From the NCBI GenBank assembly GCA_964473525.1, contig CAYYPK010000023.1, forward strand, positions 35,036 to 99,035: DNA of 64,000 nucleotides. Reading direction: 5' to 3'. This stretch comes from GCA-2687025 sp964473525. GTDB lineage: Bacteria > Poribacteria > WGA-4E > GCA-2687025. Position 1 is the first letter of the stretch. Every line of letters starts with the position of its first letter. The position numbers and the translations under genes are program-made. Below are positions 42,795-50,921 of the stretch, in pieces. The notes below the pieces were generated by a model. The model made no database searches. It saw only the letters and a list, made by a program, of their open reading frames with translations, and had not been told where the DNA came from.

Positions 42795-43753
42795 CCGATG
42801 TCCTCGTCATGAGCTTTTCCCACATCGGAGACGCCGTCCTGTCAACCTGCGTCGTCGAGCCGCTGCGCGAGCTCTACGCCCCCTCGCGGATCACGTTCCT
42901 GGCGGGGCCGACGCCAGCGGCGCTCCTCGAGGACGAGCCGGGAATCGACGAGGTAATCGCCCACTCGCGCGAGAGCCAGGGCGGATTCCTCGGCAGATCC
43001 GGGCTCGTCCGTGAGTTGCGGCGCCGACGGTTCGACGTCGTGGTGGACCTCAAGGACGCGCTGTATTCGCGCTTCATTGGCGCGAGTCGCATTCGGCTGC
43101 GCGAACGAGGCCGTAGGCACGCGGTCGACCGCTACCTGGGCGCGATCCGGGCCGCTGGAGCGTCGGTCGACCACGCGCGCCCAACGCTCACACCCTCCGC
43201 AGAGGAGGCGCAGGCCGCGTCTGAGTGGCTTGACGGGGCTGGTGGGCCGCGCGTGACGATGCACCTCGGTGGTGGATGGCACTACAAGCTGTGGCCTCCA
43301 GAGCGGTTCGCGACCGTCGCCGACCGCCTCGCCACGGAGCACGGCGCGGCTGTCGCGCTGCTTGCCGGCCCCGATGACGGCGACCGGGTGGCGGCCTTCT
43401 CCGAGGCTGCGGAGATGGCGCATCCCGTCGCTCGGATGTCTCTCCGCGAGATGACCGCCGTCATCGCCGCGTGCGACCTGCACATTGGCAACGACACCGG
43501 CCCGATGCACATCGCGGACGCCGTGGGGACGCCCGTCGTTGCCCTGTTCGAACCTACCGACGACGTCCGCAGCGGCCCCTATGGGGATGAGCACACGGTC
43601 TTGCGGAGCGGGTTCGACCGGGGATGCAACCCGTGCCACCCTGGACAGGCGGGCGTGTGCGGCGTCGGCTACTGCGCTCCGCTCCTGCGCATAGGCGCCG
43701 ACCCGGTCGTGGCTGCCGCTGCGCAACATCTCGCCGGGGAACGACGCACTTGA
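42791..43753 (+). CDS. Glycosyltransferase family 9 (heptosyltransferase-like)
   Basis: 320 residues from ATG 42791, overlapping the previous stop by 4 bp, with GGAGG upstream. Motifs are as in its neighbour: MSFSHIGDAVLSTCVVEPLREL, VTMHLGGGWHYKLWPPERF and GNDTGPMHIADAVGTPVVALFEPTD. A Cys-rich C-terminal segment, FDRGCNPCHPGQAGVCGVGYC, is an addition seen in some GT9 proteins and may bind a metal. Two consecutive GT9 genes point to assembly of a core oligosaccharide. Confidence 0.9.
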   Translation: MTDVLVMSFSHIGDAVLSTCVVEPLRELYAPSRITFLAGPTPAALLEDEPGIDEVIAHSRESQGGFLGRSGLVRELRRRRFDVVVDLKDALYSRFIGASRIRLRERGRRHAVDRYLGAIRAAGASVDHARPTLTPSAEEAQAASEWLDGAGGPRVTMHLGGGWHYKLWPPERFATVADRLATEHGAAVALLAGPDDGDRVAAFSEAAEMAHPVARMSLREMTAVIAACDLHIGNDTGPMHIADAVGTPVVALFEPTDDVRSGPYGDEHTVLRSGFDRGCNPCHPGQAGVCGVGYCAPLLRIGADPVVAAAAQHLAGERRT

Positions 43754-44700
43754 GCCCAGACCCCACCATCCTCGACGCCATAGGGGCGACGCCGCTAGTG
43801 CGTCTGTGGCGCACCGTCCCGGACGCCTCGGCGGCCGTCTACGTCAAGCTCGAGTACATGTCGCCTGGCGGGAGCATGAAGGACCGCATCGCACGACAGA
43901 TCGTGCACGACGCGGAGACCGCAGGGGCGCTGCAACCGGGCGGCACGGTCGTTGAGTTGACCAGTGGCAACACGGGCACGGGGCTCGCCATCGCGTGTCG
44001 CGCGCGCGGCTACCAGATGGTCGCGGTCATGTCGGAGGGCAACTCTGTCGAACGGCGGCGCATGATGCGCGCGCTGGGCGCCCGCGTCGAAATCGTGCCG
44101 CAGGCCGGCGGGTCAGATCCTGGCAAGGTGTCGAAGGAGGATCTGGCGCTGGTGGACGATCGCGCGCGGGAGCTCACACGGGAGCTTGGGGCGTTCCGCG
44201 CTGACCAGTTCAACAACCCCAGCAACCCGCGCGCCCACGAGCTTGGCACGGCGCCGGAGATACTGGAGCAGACCGGACGTCCGATAGACGCGTTCATCGC
44301 GGCGGTCGGCACGGGCGGTCTCTTCACCGGCGTTGCGCGTGGTCTGAGGGCGGCCGGCGCCGACACGCGCTGTTACGCCGTCGAGCCCGCGTCAGCGGCC
44401 TACTTGGCGGGCGAGCGGGTCACCGACACGCGACATCAGATGCAGGGCATCGGCTACGCCACGACGCCTGGCTTCTGGGACGAGTCTCTCGTCGCTGGGT
44501 ACATCGGAGTCACGGACTCCGACGCCACGCAGACCGCGCGGCGTCTCGCCCGGAACGAAGGCATCGTGGCCGGGTTCTCTTCGGGAGCGAACGTGTGGGC
44601 CGCCGCCCGGATCGCCGCTGACCTGCCGGCCAGCGCGACCGTGGTCACCGTCGCTTGCGACTCGGGTATGAAGTACCTGAGCACCGACCTTTACGAGTAG
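43750..44700 (+). CDS. Cysteine synthase (O-acetylserine sulfhydrylase family)
   Basis: 316 residues from TTG 43750, which overlaps the upstream TGA as TTGA; no ATG or GTG lies closer. It is a fold-type II PLP enzyme: LEYMSPGGSMKDR holds the Schiff-base Lys44, TSGNTGTGLA binds the substrate carboxylate, GTGGLFTG cradles the PLP phosphate, and FSSGANVWAA and CDSGMKYLS close the fold. It makes cysteine from O-acetylserine (or a related ester) and sulfide; cystathionine beta-synthase activity is an alternative. Coupling to two glycosyltransferases is unusual. Confidence 0.9.
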   Translation: MSPDPTILDAIGATPLVRLWRTVPDASAAVYVKLEYMSPGGSMKDRIARQIVHDAETAGALQPGGTVVELTSGNTGTGLAIACRARGYQMVAVMSEGNSVERRRMMRALGARVEIVPQAGGSDPGKVSKEDLALVDDRARELTRELGAFRADQFNNPSNPRAHELGTAPEILEQTGRPIDAFIAAVGTGGLFTGVARGLRAAGADTRCYAVEPASAAYLAGERVTDTRHQMQGIGYATTPGFWDESLVAGYIGVTDSDATQTARRLARNEGIVAGFSSGANVWAAARIAADLPASATVVTVACDSGMKYLSTDLYE

Positions 44701-44715
44701 CGCGCGCTCGACGGA

Positions 44716-45042
44716 CTACGCCCCGCTCTGCTGAAGCTGGTGCGCAATCGCCATCTCTTCCTCGGCTTCCGGTATCAGCCCCTGCTTCTGGTAGCACTGC
44801 GACAGGCTCGTGTGCAGGAACGGCTCGGACGGGTTCTCCTCGAGGCCCTTCTTGAGGATCTGCACCGCTTCGTCAAGCGCCCCCATCAGCTCGTAGGCTT
44901 TGCCGATGGCGAGGTGCGCTTCGACATAGCTGGCGTCCAGTTCCAGCGCTTTTTCGTAGAGCTCAATCGCCTCGTGGTATTTGCCTGCGGCAAAGAGGTC
45001 GAGGCCTTCGCTGATGTAGTCCTGCTTGGTCTTCTCCGACAT
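44716..45042 (-). CDS. Small TPR-repeat protein
   Basis: 108 residues with about three tetratricopeptide repeats: GLDLFAAGKYHEAIELYEKA, AHLAIGKAYELMGALDEAVQI and HTSLSQCYQKQGLIPEAEEE. No signal peptide. It lies 63 bp downstream of the winged-helix-like gene, probably in one transcript, and converges on cysteine synthase. Acts presumably as a protein-binding adaptor. Confidence 0.85.
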   Translation of the reverse strand: MSEKTKQDYISEGLDLFAAGKYHEAIELYEKALELDASYVEAHLAIGKAYELMGALDEAVQILKKGLEENPSEPFLHTSLSQCYQKQGLIPEAEEEMAIAHQLQQSGA

Positions 45043-45105
45043 GCTGGTATTCCTTCGCGGCGCCTGTGCGTACGTGGCTGAGCGAATCGTCGCCGACGTT
45101 GTACG

Positions 45106-45372
45106 CTATTTCTTGAGGAGGCGTAGCACCTTCTTGACCGTCGAAGGCTTGCAGCGTTCGTAATACTCACGGCCGTCCGAACCCACGTCGCGCTTGATCT
45201 CGCGGTCGGATTCGAGGCGAGCGATGGCGCCCGTGATAAGCGAGGCGGGGTACTGCGCCCCCGCGTACAGGCGACTACGGTCGACGCGTCCGCCGCGGTC
45301 GAGCTTCTCGATGATCGCCCGCTTGGCGTCTTCTATGTGGTGGATGTCTCGCCTCCCTCGCTCCCTGCGCAA
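45106..45372 (-). CDS. Small winged-helix-like protein
   Basis: About 88 residues. The body HHIEDAKRAIIEKLDRGGRVDRSRLYAGAQYPASLITGAIARLESDREIKRDVGSDG has the helix-turn-helix plus wing layout of small DNA-binding proteins, and ends basic (STVKKVLRLLKK). The start is unclear: an in-frame TAG sits just upstream of TTG 45372, there is no ATG or GTG before the folded part, and a strong AGGGAGG precedes an ATC codon eight codons further on. Either TTG or a rarer start is used. Confidence 0.65.
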   Translation of the reverse strand: MRRERGRRDIHHIEDAKRAIIEKLDRGGRVDRSRLYAGAQYPASLITGAIARLESDREIKRDVGSDGREYYERCKPSTVKKVLRLLKK

Positions 45373-45501
45373 GCAGCCGGCACACTAGAGTTTACCCGGC
45401 ATCCGACGGCGGGGTGTGAACTCTTTGTTAGCATCGCCTCCCGACAGCCACTAGCGCGCTTCAATCCCGCTTCAGCAGACGTTACCATTGGCGGGCCTGA
45501 G

Positions 45502-46380
45502 ATGACAGCGCGAAACCTGGTGACGCACGGGGAGACGCACGTGGCGCGCGAGCGGCTGATGGCGGACGATCTGGAGCCCGAGGAGGCCCGCGCCCTACGC
45601 GCGGACGCTCCCGAGAACCTCGGCAACGTGCGTACGGTGCTCATCTCGCCGATACAGCCCGGGAACATCGGCTCGTCGGCGCGAGCCCTGAAGGGCATGG
45701 GTCTGAGCGACCTGTGGCTGGTGAGCGCGCCACCGCACTGGCAGGAGTCGTCCGAGGCGCGGAAGTTCGCCATGAATTCCAAGGATATCCTCTTTGCCGC
45801 GCGCGAGACGGACAGCCTCGAGGAGGCGCTCCAGGACGCGCACCTTGTGGTCGGCACGACGCACCGGCGTCGCGTGCGACGGATCGCGCAGCCGATACCA
45901 GCGCGCGAGGCCGCGGAGGAGATCGCGCGGGTCTCGCAATCGCACAAGGTGGCGGTTGTCTTCGGCAAGGAGGACAAGGGCATCTCCAACGAGGATCTGG
46001 CTCGTTGCGACATCGTGGCCAGCGTGCCCATGGCGACGAAGAATCCCTCGCTGAACCTGTCGCAAGCGGTCCAGATATTCGCCTATGAGGTATACACCGC
46101 CAGCCTAGGGGACGTTGCACCCGTAGCCTTCGACCTCGCCGACAGGCGGCACACACGGGCAGCCATTGAACGCATCGAGAAGGTGTTGCGGCTGACAGAT
46201 TTCCGGCCCATGAACGACCGATGGGAAGTTATTGACACGGCGCTTGAACGCTTCTTCGGTCGCGCCGTTCTTGAGAAGAGAGACCTGGACGTCCTGATGA
46301 AGGTGTGCCACGACGTCGAGGGGTTCATCCGCCGGAACATCCCCGCTACTTCGAGGCACGATGGCGACGGCGGGGACTGA
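45502..46380 (+). CDS. trmJ: TrmJ-type tRNA 2'-O-methyltransferase (SPOUT superfamily)
   Basis: About 292 residues from ATG 45502; GTG 45541 with GGGGAG six bases upstream is an equally good start. The catalytic domain has the TrmH/TrmJ knot motifs: NIGSSARALKGMG (motif 1), FGKEDKGISNEDLARCD (motif 2) and VPMATKNPSLNLSQAVQIFAYE (motif 3). A C-terminal helical extension of ~80 residues is typical of TrmJ, which 2'-O-methylates position 32 of tRNA using S-adenosylmethionine. The longer frame to 45337 overlaps the divergent gene. Confidence 0.87.
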   Translation: MTARNLVTHGETHVARERLMADDLEPEEARALRADAPENLGNVRTVLISPIQPGNIGSSARALKGMGLSDLWLVSAPPHWQESSEARKFAMNSKDILFAARETDSLEEALQDAHLVVGTTHRRRVRRIAQPIPAREAAEEIARVSQSHKVAVVFGKEDKGISNEDLARCDIVASVPMATKNPSLNLSQAVQIFAYEVYTASLGDVAPVAFDLADRRHTRAAIERIEKVLRLTDFRPMNDRWEVIDTALERFFGRAVLEKRDLDVLMKVCHDVEGFIRRNIPATSRHDGDGGD

Positions 46381-46421
46381 CGCCGCAACGGGAGCGGCAG
46401 CACGGCATGCGGGAGACACGG

Positions 46422-48845
46422 ATGGGGAGATTGGTCTACGCGGTGTGGCTAGGGATCGTCACGTGCGCCGCCGTTGCGGCGCCCGGGAGTGACGCAGACG
46501 ATTGGCGCATCCTGTGTTCGCGACAGCGGCCACGGGCATTCGTTGGGTCGATCGAGGCCGTGAAGACGCCGCGCGTCGGCGTCGAGGGCACTTACCGGCT
46601 GCACATCGCTCCGGGGGCCGCGGGGCCTGGCGTGGCCACCGTCGAGTGGATTCTCCCCGCCGCGTCCGGCCCGCCGCCGGCGCTCGTCGGCGCGCCCATC
46701 AGCGACATGAGCGGCTACACGACAGCCACGACGGTTCGCGTCGACCGACCCGGCGACTACCAGATCGTGGCTCTGGTCCGCGCTGCCGGGGCTCGTCCTG
46801 GCACGCCAGCGACCGTCTTCGTGCGGTACGTGCGGGTCCGGCCTGAGGGCTCCTACGATAGCGCGACGCCGTTCCCGTATGACCCAGCGTACGTCGAGCC
46901 GTTCGTTCCGAACGTCGCTATCAAGCGCCAGGCCGGTGTCGGCGTCGGTGAGACGGCCTATTCAGGAAGCCTCAGCTACCACGACGACACGACCGGCTTC
47001 CAGGAGCCTATCCGCGAGGCCCAGGTGCGCCTGGTGGAGCGAGTCACCCAGGGGGCGTTCGATGTCGAGGCGAACGTCGAAGTGGTGATGACTGACGTGG
47101 ATGGGCGGTTCGAATTCTTGCCGGTCTCCGCGGCGAACCCAGACGGATCGGCGCGCATCTACAGGCTACGAGCCATCCTCGACAACGACACGCTGTCGCT
47201 GTCGCCGTCAAGCGGCGGCGCGTACGAGCGGGACACCGAGTGGGCGGACGCCGAGCCAGGCGCGTCGCTCGACTTCGAACTACGGTGGGAGCGCGCGGAC
47301 GCCAGCCACATGGTCGGGCACGTCTTCAATGCGGTGTTGGACGCTCGCGACTTCCTCATCGCGGAGGTCGCCTTCACGCGCGACAAGATCCCGGTGCTGT
47401 TTCCGTCCGCGCAGGACGCGACATTCTACGCTGCCGAATCGCGGCGCAACGGCGCCCTCGGCGACGAGCGGATGGAGATCGCCTTCGAGCACGCGAACGA
47501 CCGTACGGCGATGCTCCACGAATACGGACACGCGGTCATGACGCCGCTCTACGGGAACAGGTTCGACGCGATTCCATTCGGTGACTTCTCCGGCCCGCAC
47601 AAGCTGAGCACGGTGTCGGATGAGGAGTTCGCCATCAGCGAGGGGTGGGCGGAGTTCATGGCAGCGGCCGTCGACGACGACGCGCTCAACGTTACCTCGT
47701 TCATCAACTCTGACTTCCCGAACATCGAGACGAACTTCTGGTACACCGGCAGGGACATACAGGTCGGCACGAACACCATGGGTGAGAAGGTCGAAGGGGC
47801 GGTCGCCAGCGTCCTCTGGGACATCACCGATGGGCCGCAGAGCAACGACCTCGCGGTAGGCATCGACGATGACGAAATCGACGGCCAATTCGAGCTCGTG
47901 TGGACCATATTCGGCGAGGCGCGCCCGTACTCGGTGCTCACGGTTCGCGACGAGTGGCTCAGCCGGGGCTATCCGCTACGCGACGAAATGATGGCGATCT
48001 TCGACGACCACTCCATGACCGGTCTCGAACCGTCGCCAGACGTGAACCGCGACGGCGTCGTCGACATCGCCGACCTGGTCGCGGTCGCGCAGCAGTTCGG
48101 CGACGCCGGCCCATTCGACGGCTTCAGTCCCGACGTCAACGGTGACGACGTCGTCAACATCCTGGATCTCGTTACCGTCGCATCGCAGTTCGGTGACGCC
48201 ATCGCGCTGGCCCCAGCCACGACACCGGGCGCCAGCAGCGTGAGCGTTGATTCGTCCGGGTGGCTGGCCCTGCCGGTCGGAGACGCCGCCGGCGTGGCGT
48301 TCTCGATTTCGCCCGCGAGCGCTGTCGCGGTGGCCCCAACGGACGGTGTCTGGACCTTCGAGGCGGACGGCCGCGTTGTCGCCGTCGCGACTGGGCGCGG
48401 CGCCATGCTGCCCAATCCCCTGCGCATCCGCGTGGCGGATGGCCAGCCGCGGAACGTCGCGTTGCGCTCAGTCGAGGCCGTTGATGTGACAGGCGCGAGA
48501 CGCGCTCTCGGCGACATCATCCTGACGCGCGGGCTTGGCGCCGACCCGCCCGCGACGACCGCCCTCCACCCGAACTACCCGAACCCATTCAACCCGGAGA
48601 CGTGGATCCCCTTCGACCTGGCGCAGGCTGCCGACGTGTTCGTCACGGTGTATGACAGCCGGGGGCGCGTCGTCAGATCCTGGGATCTGGGCCGACGAGA
48701 GGCAGGTACCTACGCGGGACGGGACAGCGCCCACTACTGGGACGGCCGCTCCGACACCGGCGACATGGCGGCTAGCGGACCCTACTACGTCGAACTGCGA
48801 GCGGGCGACCACACATCCGTGCGGCGACTCCTGCTCGCGAAGTAG
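46422..48845 (+). CDS. Secreted zinc metallopeptidase-like protein with dockerin repeats and C-terminal sorting-type module
   Basis: 807 residues from ATG 46422 (GGGAG six bases upstream; ATG 46407 is possible). Signal peptide MGRLVYAVWLGIVTCAAVAA. Ig/fibronectin-like regions precede a metallopeptidase core: H366-E-Y-G-H370 (zinc-binding HExxH) and SEGWAEF (E407 or E411 as third ligand), a gluzincin-like arrangement. Around residues 540-590 lie two dockerin-type EF-hand repeats (DVNRDGVVDIADLVAVAQQFG and a second copy). The C-terminus has NYPNPFNPETWIPFDL and ends RRLLLAK, as in the protein at 1-1951. Probably an exported, calcium-binding surface protease. Confidence 0.82.
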   Translation: MGRLVYAVWLGIVTCAAVAAPGSDADDWRILCSRQRPRAFVGSIEAVKTPRVGVEGTYRLHIAPGAAGPGVATVEWILPAASGPPPALVGAPISDMSGYTTATTVRVDRPGDYQIVALVRAAGARPGTPATVFVRYVRVRPEGSYDSATPFPYDPAYVEPFVPNVAIKRQAGVGVGETAYSGSLSYHDDTTGFQEPIREAQVRLVERVTQGAFDVEANVEVVMTDVDGRFEFLPVSAANPDGSARIYRLRAILDNDTLSLSPSSGGAYERDTEWADAEPGASLDFELRWERADASHMVGHVFNAVLDARDFLIAEVAFTRDKIPVLFPSAQDATFYAAESRRNGALGDERMEIAFEHANDRTAMLHEYGHAVMTPLYGNRFDAIPFGDFSGPHKLSTVSDEEFAISEGWAEFMAAAVDDDALNVTSFINSDFPNIETNFWYTGRDIQVGTNTMGEKVEGAVASVLWDITDGPQSNDLAVGIDDDEIDGQFELVWTIFGEARPYSVLTVRDEWLSRGYPLRDEMMAIFDDHSMTGLEPSPDVNRDGVVDIADLVAVAQQFGDAGPFDGFSPDVNGDDVVNILDLVTVASQFGDAIALAPATTPGASSVSVDSSGWLALPVGDAAGVAFSISPASAVAVAPTDGVWTFEADGRVVAVATGRGAMLPNPLRIRVADGQPRNVALRSVEAVDVTGARRALGDIILTRGLGADPPATTALHPNYPNPFNPETWIPFDLAQAADVFVTVYDSRGRVVRSWDLGRREAGTYAGRDSAHYWDGRSDTGDMAASGPYYVELRAGDHTSVRRLLLAK

Positions 48846-48916
48846 AGACCGCGCGCGTTGATGCCGCCACCGAGGACGTGGTAAACACCTGGTGGGCATC
48901 CAGGGAACTGAGAGAC

Positions 48917-49117
48917 ATGGCGACTGCGGACAAGAAGTCAGAGGGCAAGCCGAAGCCGTTCATCGGCGTGAAGTTCGATTGCTGCAACGTGTACATACGC
49001 ATCCCGCTTAACAGGGCGGGTACCGCCTTCGTGGGATGGTGTCCGCGCTGCACGAAGCGCGCCGAGGTGAAGGTGGCCAAGAGCGGCTCGAGCAACCCGT
49101 TCTTCGTCGCTACCTAA
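48917..49117 (+). CDS. Small cysteine-rich (zinc-ribbon-like) protein
   Basis: 66 residues from ATG 48917; the in-frame ATG 48878 is less likely. Four cysteines form two pairs: FDCCNVY and WCPRCTK, a treble-clef or zinc-ribbon arrangement. The middle (IRIPLNRAGTAFVGWC) is strand-like and the ends are Lys/Ser-rich. Small proteins with this FIGVKF..CCNVY...CPRC pattern occur in planctomycete-like and related genomes as far as I recall; no function is known. It touches the convergent lipoprotein gene with no gap. Confidence 0.68.
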   Translation: MATADKKSEGKPKPFIGVKFDCCNVYIRIPLNRAGTAFVGWCPRCTKRAEVKVAKSGSSNPFFVAT

Positions 49118-49597
49118 CTACTGCGCCGTCGTGATCGTGATGGGGATGGTTCTCATCTCGGCCGCGATGTCGTGCGACGTCTGCACGCCCGTGTCAGTCG
49201 ACTCGATGACCTGCGAGATGGCGGTGACTACAAGGTGGATCACCTCTACCTTGACAGACCCCACGTCCAGTTCGGCGGGCGCTTCCCACTGGATGGTGAA
49301 GGCCCCCGACACCGAGCCGTGCTCCTCGCCCACCAGTTGCCCGTGACCTGTCACATTTACCCAACTGAACGTCAGCGACTCGGCCCGCACCGCGTCCACC
49401 GTCGCGGACAGCTGTATCACATCGCCGGGGCCGGCTGTCGTCTTGTCTACCTGTACGCCCACGTTCAGGACGACATCGCTCCCGGTGTCCGAGAAGTCGT
49501 CGAAGCTGTCGTCCGTGGGCGACGACCCACCGCATCCAATCGCCCCGGCGGCGAGGCCGGCGGCCAAACCGAACGCCAACGCGTATCTGCGAACCAT
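49118..49597 (-). CDS. Small Ig-like lipoprotein
   Basis: 159 residues from ATG 49597 (MVRRYALAFGLAAGLAAGAIGC, lipobox AIGC); the longer frame to 49639 adds a soluble leader before the signal. The mature region starts with a Ser/Asp-rich linker and then an Ig-type beta sandwich (VDKTTAGPGDVIQLSATVD, FSWVNVTGHGQL), reminiscent of a PKD-like domain. Function unknown. It is divergent from the enolase-superfamily gene. Confidence 0.75.
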   Translation of the reverse strand: MVRRYALAFGLAAGLAAGAIGCGGSSPTDDSFDDFSDTGSDVVLNVGVQVDKTTAGPGDVIQLSATVDAVRAESLTFSWVNVTGHGQLVGEEHGSVSGAFTIQWEAPAELDVGSVKVEVIHLVVTAISQVIESTDTGVQTSHDIAAEMRTIPITITTAQ

Positions 49598-49686
49598 GGC
49601 ACTGCTCCTCGCGAGTGATCCCTGTTCGTCCACCAACATGGAACGGTCGCGAGCGGCTCTGTGTTACTGCTAGGGTTGGTTCGTGG

Positions 49687-49715
49687 TTGAGCCCTCGTGC
49701 AGGGCGCGCTAATGT
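49687..49715 (+). promoter_or_regulatory. Sigma-70-type promoter candidate for the catabolic operon
   Basis: TTGAGC, a 17-bp spacer, then TAATGT, ending 45 bp before ATG 49761. Confidence 0.55.
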
Positions 49716-49760
49716 AGGCGCCGTCCGCGCCATCTCACGCCAGCGCACGGCAGGGCTTCC

Positions 49761-50909
49761 ATGACGATCACGGACGTTCGGCATCACCTGACGACGGAGT
49801 TGGGCAGTCCAGCCCTGTTCGTGTTCATAGAGACGGATGACGGAGTCACGGGTGTCGGCGAGGCGACGGTGCACTTCTTCCCTCAAGCCGTCGCCGGGAT
49901 GCTGGACGACCTCAAGCCCTACCTCATCGGCGAAGACCCGTGTCGGATAGAGCATCTGTGGCAGTCTTGCTTCCGCACGCTGTTCATGCGCGGCGGCCCC
50001 GTGACGGGAGCGGCTATCGCCGGCATCGACATGGCTCTATGGGACATCAAGGGCAAAAGCCTCGGCGTGCCAGTGTACGAGTTGCTCGGGGGGCTGGCGA
50101 GGACCAGGGTGCGCCTCTACGGCCATGTCACGGGCGACACCGCGGAGGAAATCGCCGAGAACGCCCGCGAGCGCGCGTCCCGCGGAATCACGGCGATCCG
50201 CTTCCGCGGCTTCCACGCGTACGACCGCGAGGAGGTCCACGACCACCAGACAGCGGTGGACCAGCAGGTGGAGTTCACCGCGGCCATCCGTGAGGCCGTC
50301 GGCGAGGGTGTCGACATCCTCATCGAGTGTCACGGTAGATACGACCCAGAGTGGGTCATCCAGCTCGCCGACCGCGTGCGCGAGTACCGTCCCTTCTTCA
50401 TCGAGGATCCCATACGCCACGAGAATCCCGCCGCCATGGCGCAGGTGCGCGACAAGACGGCGTTGCCCCTGGCGGCGGGAGAGCGCTACCACAACAAGTG
50501 GGACTTCCGCGAACTCATCGAGGGCAGCTACGTCAACTACATTCGCCCGGACATCTGTCACTGCGCCGGCATCACGGAGCTGCGCAAGATCGCGGCGATG
50601 GCGGAGACGAACTACATCGGCGTCGTGCTGCACAACAACGCGGGACCGGTCGGCACGGCAGCGAGCATGCAGGCGGCGCTCGCGCTTGCGAACGTCGTGA
50701 TGCTCGAAGCCCCGTGGATCAACCGCGAGCCGCCCGCCGCGTCGAAGATCGCGGCGCCATTCCCGGCCGTGACGGACGGGTACGCCCTGCCTCTGACCGC
50801 GCCGGGCCTCGGCGTGGACGTCGACGAGGCAGCGGCGTTGTCGGAGCCGTTCCGCGCGCGCCGGCAGCCGAAGGTAAAGGCCTTCGACGGGTCGGTGCGC
50901 GACTGGTAG
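49761..50909 (+). CDS. Mandelate racemase/muconate lactonising (enolase superfamily) enzyme
   Basis: 382 residues. The N-terminal capping domain (MTITDVRHHLTTELG) is followed by the (beta/alpha)7-beta barrel. Landmarks are MALWDIKGKSLGVPVYELLGG, the first metal ligands in ILIECHGRYDP and FFIEDPIRHENP, GERYHNKWDF, and the last ligand region in YIRPDICHCAGITEL. The overall pattern is of the sugar-acid dehydratase (galactonate/mannonate dehydratase-like) branch. It leads a four-gene run with amidase, D-2-hydroxyacid dehydrogenase and sulfatase, suggesting breakdown of a modified sugar acid. Confidence 0.88.
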   Translation: MTITDVRHHLTTELGSPALFVFIETDDGVTGVGEATVHFFPQAVAGMLDDLKPYLIGEDPCRIEHLWQSCFRTLFMRGGPVTGAAIAGIDMALWDIKGKSLGVPVYELLGGLARTRVRLYGHVTGDTAEEIAENARERASRGITAIRFRGFHAYDREEVHDHQTAVDQQVEFTAAIREAVGEGVDILIECHGRYDPEWVIQLADRVREYRPFFIEDPIRHENPAAMAQVRDKTALPLAAGERYHNKWDFRELIEGSYVNYIRPDICHCAGITELRKIAAMAETNYIGVVLHNNAGPVGTAASMQAALALANVVMLEAPWINREPPAASKIAAPFPAVTDGYALPLTAPGLGVDVDEAAALSEPFRARRQPKVKAFDGSVRDW

Positions 50910-50921
50910 CGAGGAGTCCAT

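Noticed and set aside
45337..45501. Longer start for the TrmJ-type gene
   Set aside because: It would run into the divergent winged-helix-like gene and adds no conserved sequence.
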